Positions 30,921 to 32,298 of a stretch of DNA of 32,298 nt are shown here, piece by piece. How positions within the stretch are numbered: the stretch's first letter is position 1; every line of letters starts with the position of its first letter. The notes beneath the pieces were generated by a model, which was not told the DNA's origin, did not search any database, and saw only the letters and a program-made list of their open reading frames with translations. Source of the stretch: an uncultured Nitrospira sp. (lineage in GTDB: Bacteria; Nitrospirota; Nitrospiria; Nitrospirales; Nitrospiraceae). Location: NCBI GenBank assembly GCA_902500705.1, contig CABVRR010000010.1:25327-57624 (forward strand). The letters are read 5' to 3'. A program made the translations under genes and the position numbers.

Positions 30921-31159
30921 GCTTCGGCTTGGTAATGCTGTTCGAGTAGAGCGCGAATTTCATCGGCCATTTTGTGGCCACGCTGGGCGCACGATATTTT
31001 CAAGCGGCGGTGCAGGCTAGACGGCACATCAATAGTTAGACGCTTCATCGGCTCTCCTAATTCAGTGACGGGTGTTTCCCGGTGTTCCACCCATTTATCG
31101 GCATCGTCGGATATGGCTCGATTAGACGGTTTGGCGGCGAAGCTCACTTTTTTGCTCAT
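30917..31159 (-). CDS. ParG-like ribbon-helix-helix partition protein, 80 aa
   Basis: The chosen start (31159, MSKKVSFAAKPSNR) has GAGGACAGCC upstream and gives the flexible N-terminal tail typical of ParG-like proteins. An inner ATG at 31048 with AGGAGAGCCG is a second possible start and would give only the DNA-binding part. KRLTIDVPSSLHRRLKISCAQRG and KMADEIRALLEQ form the ribbon-helix-helix. It should bind the centromere and the operon promoter and stimulate ParA. It overlaps the parA end by 38 bp. Confidence 0.82.
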   Translation of the reverse strand: MSKKVSFAAKPSNRAISDDADKWVEHRETPVTELGEPMKRLTIDVPSSLHRRLKISCAQRGHKMADEIRALLEQHYQAEA

Positions 31160-31799
31160 GGCTGTCCTCATGTGTTGCGATTGAAAGAATTTCATCTACC
31201 AATTCATTGATTTCATCTGCAGCTTGACCTGCTGGATCGGTTTCCACAACAGTGCCGCCCTCCCCTGCGCTTTCGGCAAAAGCCACGCGCTGAGCAATGG
31301 AAGATGAAAGAACAGGAATGTTGTAGCTGCCGAGCGCGTCCACTACGTCACGGCCTATCGCCGTATTTACGATTTTACGATTTATCACAAATCTGCAAAT
31401 CTGGTTTTCTTTAAATACAGCGGCTTCCCGCAGCAAATCGACAATGTCCTTGGCTGCCCATACGTCATAAGGTGAAGGCTGAACCGGAATAAGAATCATA
31501 TCGCTGGCAAGAATCGCGGCGCGGGCTAATTCGTTCACCCGTGGCGGACCATCAATGATGACATGTTCATATTTAGCGGCATGGGCAGGGATTTCTTTGT
31601 GGAGGTTGTTTTTTGGCAATCCGACGACAGAGAAAAGAGGGTCGGCCTGACGTGTCGCTGCCCAATCCAAGGCACTACCCTGCGGATCGGCATCCACCAA
31701 AAGCACACTGCGACCTTTGAGGGCCAGTGCAGCGGCGATATGGACAGCAAGTGTGGTCTTCCCAACGCCGCCCTTTTGGTTAAGCAATGCAAGTATCAT
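31122..31799 (-). CDS. parA: ParA/MinD-type partition ATPase
   Basis: I start it at 31799 (MILALLNQKGGVGKTT), with AAAGGGCGACC upstream; a start at 31829 is less likely. The deviant Walker A KGGVGKTTLA, VDADPQGSALDW and IDGPPR are the ParA signatures. At 225 residues, without an N-terminal DNA-binding domain, it is the small type Ib class (ParF-like), which fits its RHH partner. It positions plasmid copies on the nucleoid. Confidence 0.93.
   Translation of the reverse strand: MILALLNQKGGVGKTTLAVHIAAALALKGRSVLLVDADPQGSALDWAATRQADPLFSVVGLPKNNLHKEIPAHAAKYEHVIIDGPPRVNELARAAILASDMILIPVQPSPYDVWAAKDIVDLLREAAVFKENQICRFVINRKIVNTAIGRDVVDALGSYNIPVLSSSIAQRVAFAESAGEGGTVVETDPAGQAADEINELVDEILSIATHEDSHEQKSELRRQTV
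31373..31400. repeat. 28-bp repeat inside parA, matching the parA promoter region
   Basis: It shares 24 of 28 bases with 31832-31859; both begin TTTTACGATT and contain CAAATCTG. All four differences are transitions. This copy is coding (RFVINRKIV). Confidence 0.55.
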
Positions 31800-31831
31800 C
31801 GGTCGCCCTTTCTGCCATTCTGGTTTCACTG

Positions 31832-31859
31832 TTTTACGATTCGTCGCAAATCTGTAAAT
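31832..31859. promoter_or_regulatory. 28-bp repeat upstream of parA, candidate operator or centromere part
   Basis: It is the non-coding partner of 31373-31400. It overlaps the -10 of a minus-strand promoter candidate (TTGACT, 17 bp, TACAGA) for parA, which suits an autoregulatory site of the RHH protein or ParA. Confidence 0.45.
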
Positions 31860-31906
31860 GAATTTATCTGTTTAGTCAAGGAGTTCGATGCAAAATAATA
31901 TTTACG

Positions 31907-31922
31907 CTTATACGATTATAAG
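31907..31922. promoter_or_regulatory. Inverted repeat CTTATA-CGAT-TATAAG upstream of parA
   Basis: This perfect 6-4-6 palindrome lies in the AT-rich region between the divergent parA and dinJ genes. It could be part of the parS-like centromere or an operator. Confidence 0.4.
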
Positions 31923-31948
31923 GAAAAGCGTGTTACTGTAAGACCAGC

Positions 31949-31977
31949 TTGACGCGTAGTCCATTTGTGACTACAAT
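31949..31977 (+). promoter_or_regulatory. Sigma70 promoter for the dinJ-yafQ operon
   Basis: TTGACG (31949-31954), a 17-bp spacer and TACAAT (31972-31977) are close to consensus, 33 bp before the dinJ ATG. Confidence 0.7.
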
Positions 31978-31989
31978 ATGATTTCATAT
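31956..31989. promoter_or_regulatory. Two operator-like palindromes over the dinJ promoter
   Basis: GTAGTC-N7-GACTAC (31956-31974) spans the spacer and -10. ATATGA-TT-TCATAT (31976-31989) covers the transcription start. DinJ-type antitoxins repress their own operon through such palindromes. Confidence 0.6.
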
Positions 31990-32009
31990 AACCTTTCAGA
32001 GAGACCGCC

Positions 32010-32276
32010 ATGAATATCGCTGAGACCTATGTCCGCGCCCGAATTGATCCTCGCACCAAGAAGCGGGCGACAGCTGCACTGGCTGCAATGGGGCTGTCTA
32101 CATCTGACGCCATTCGCCTTCTCATGATGCGTGTCGCCGATGAGAAGCGGTTGCCATTTGAAGTGAAAGCTCCGAATGCAACCACCCGCAAAGCGATTGC
32201 CGAACTAGAGGCAGGGGAGGGGAAACGTTTTAGCAGTGTAGAAGCACTCATGGCCGATTTGAATGCGGACGATTGA
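32010..32276 (+). CDS. dinJ: DinJ/RelB-family antitoxin
   Basis: This 88-residue protein has the ribbon-helix-helix start ETYVRARIDPRTKKRATAAL, the LSTSDAIRLLMMRVADEKRLPFEVKAPN block that defines DinJ/RelB antitoxins, and an acidic C-terminus that would wrap the toxin. It overlaps the yafQ start by 14 bp. Its promoter carries two palindromes, consistent with autorepression. Confidence 0.93.
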   Translation: MNIAETYVRARIDPRTKKRATAALAAMGLSTSDAIRLLMMRVADEKRLPFEVKAPNATTRKAIAELEAGEGKRFSSVEALMADLNADD

Positions 32277-32298
32277 ACGAGTTTACGCGTTCAAGCGC
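32263..32298 (+). CDS. yafQ: YafQ-type toxin, N-terminal 12 residues (3' truncated by window edge)
   Basis: ATG 32263 opens MRTIERVYAFKR, a typical YafQ N-terminus (M-R-T-I-E-R...F-K-R). It overlaps the end of dinJ by 14 bp, as normal for this operon. The remainder runs off the window. The C-terminal half at 1-164 is its probable continuation on a circular molecule. Direct joining of the two ends would shift the frame, so some sequence is missing. Confidence 0.8.
   Translation, partial: MRTIERVYAFKR

Noticed and set aside
1..32298. CRISPR array, tRNA, rRNA or insertion sequence
   Set aside because: No regularly spaced direct repeats with unique spacers, no tRNA cloverleaf, no rRNA sequence and no transposase gene with terminal repeats were seen by eye.

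Overview
This window looks like most of one mobilizable plasmid, about 32 kb, from a proteobacterium. The backbone is a ParA gene, a ribbon-helix-helix partition gene and a RepA gene in one overlapping operon, a relaxase/MobC pair, a VirD4/TraG-type coupling ATPase, and plasmid-borne umuDC. The RepA type, the SRAP-umuDC set, the HigB and DinJ/YafQ types and a pseudopilin with a GFTLVEL...GDMDDATSHW pattern suggest an alphaproteobacterium, but this is an impression from family recognition and not a taxonomic proof. The first 164 bases carry the C-terminal half of a YafQ-type toxin and the last 36 bases carry the N-terminus of a YafQ-type toxin behind its DinJ antitoxin. I infer a circular molecule cut inside this gene, with roughly 75 bases missing.

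Layout. 1-6.1 kb: toxin end, an unknown 433-residue protein whose 3' end holds a helically phased TTCAAT array, a single-chain MmeI-like restriction-modification enzyme, and convergent to it an XRE regulator with an ImmA/IrrE metallopeptidase, then a DUF3892 protein. 6.1-12.4 kb: a minus-strand block of small plasmid accessory genes, a secreted nuclease, a solitary DNA methylase and a yedK(SRAP)-umuD-umuC operon. 12.5-15.9 kb: HigBA, then an OLD-like ATPase/TOPRIM nuclease paired with a DUF3800-like protein, which is a candidate anti-phage module. 16.0-17.1 kb: a Xer-type recombinase with a 28-bp 11-6-11 dif-like site in its 5' region. 17.3-21.1 kb: envelope or secreted cargo (a small HExxH protein, a DUF4019-like membrane protein, a secreted beta-helix protein, a lone pseudopilin).

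21.9-28.4 kb: mobilization. A seven-gene minus-strand operon (DUF697-like membrane protein, 104-residue protein, coupling ATPase, separate four-helix membrane protein, two small proteins) lies downstream of mobC-relaxase-155-residue protein. No VirB mating-pair genes are present, so transfer would need a helper secretion system. The relaxase and both small proteins end in the same kind of tail (W-x-x-L ... EPP ... E-L/M-E-R), which I propose is a shared recruitment or secretion signal. A candidate oriT hairpin lies upstream of mobC.

28.8-32.3 kb: a coiled-coil protein, a 0.7-kb origin-like region (cruciform, DnaA-box-like site, AT-rich tract, three iterons) abutting the 3' end of repA, then repA, the RHH gene, parA and DinJ/YafQ.

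The genes combine replication and partition, addiction (HigBA, DinJ-YafQ), multimer resolution (Xer plus dif-like site), mobilization, mutagenic repair and several probable phage or plasmid defence functions.
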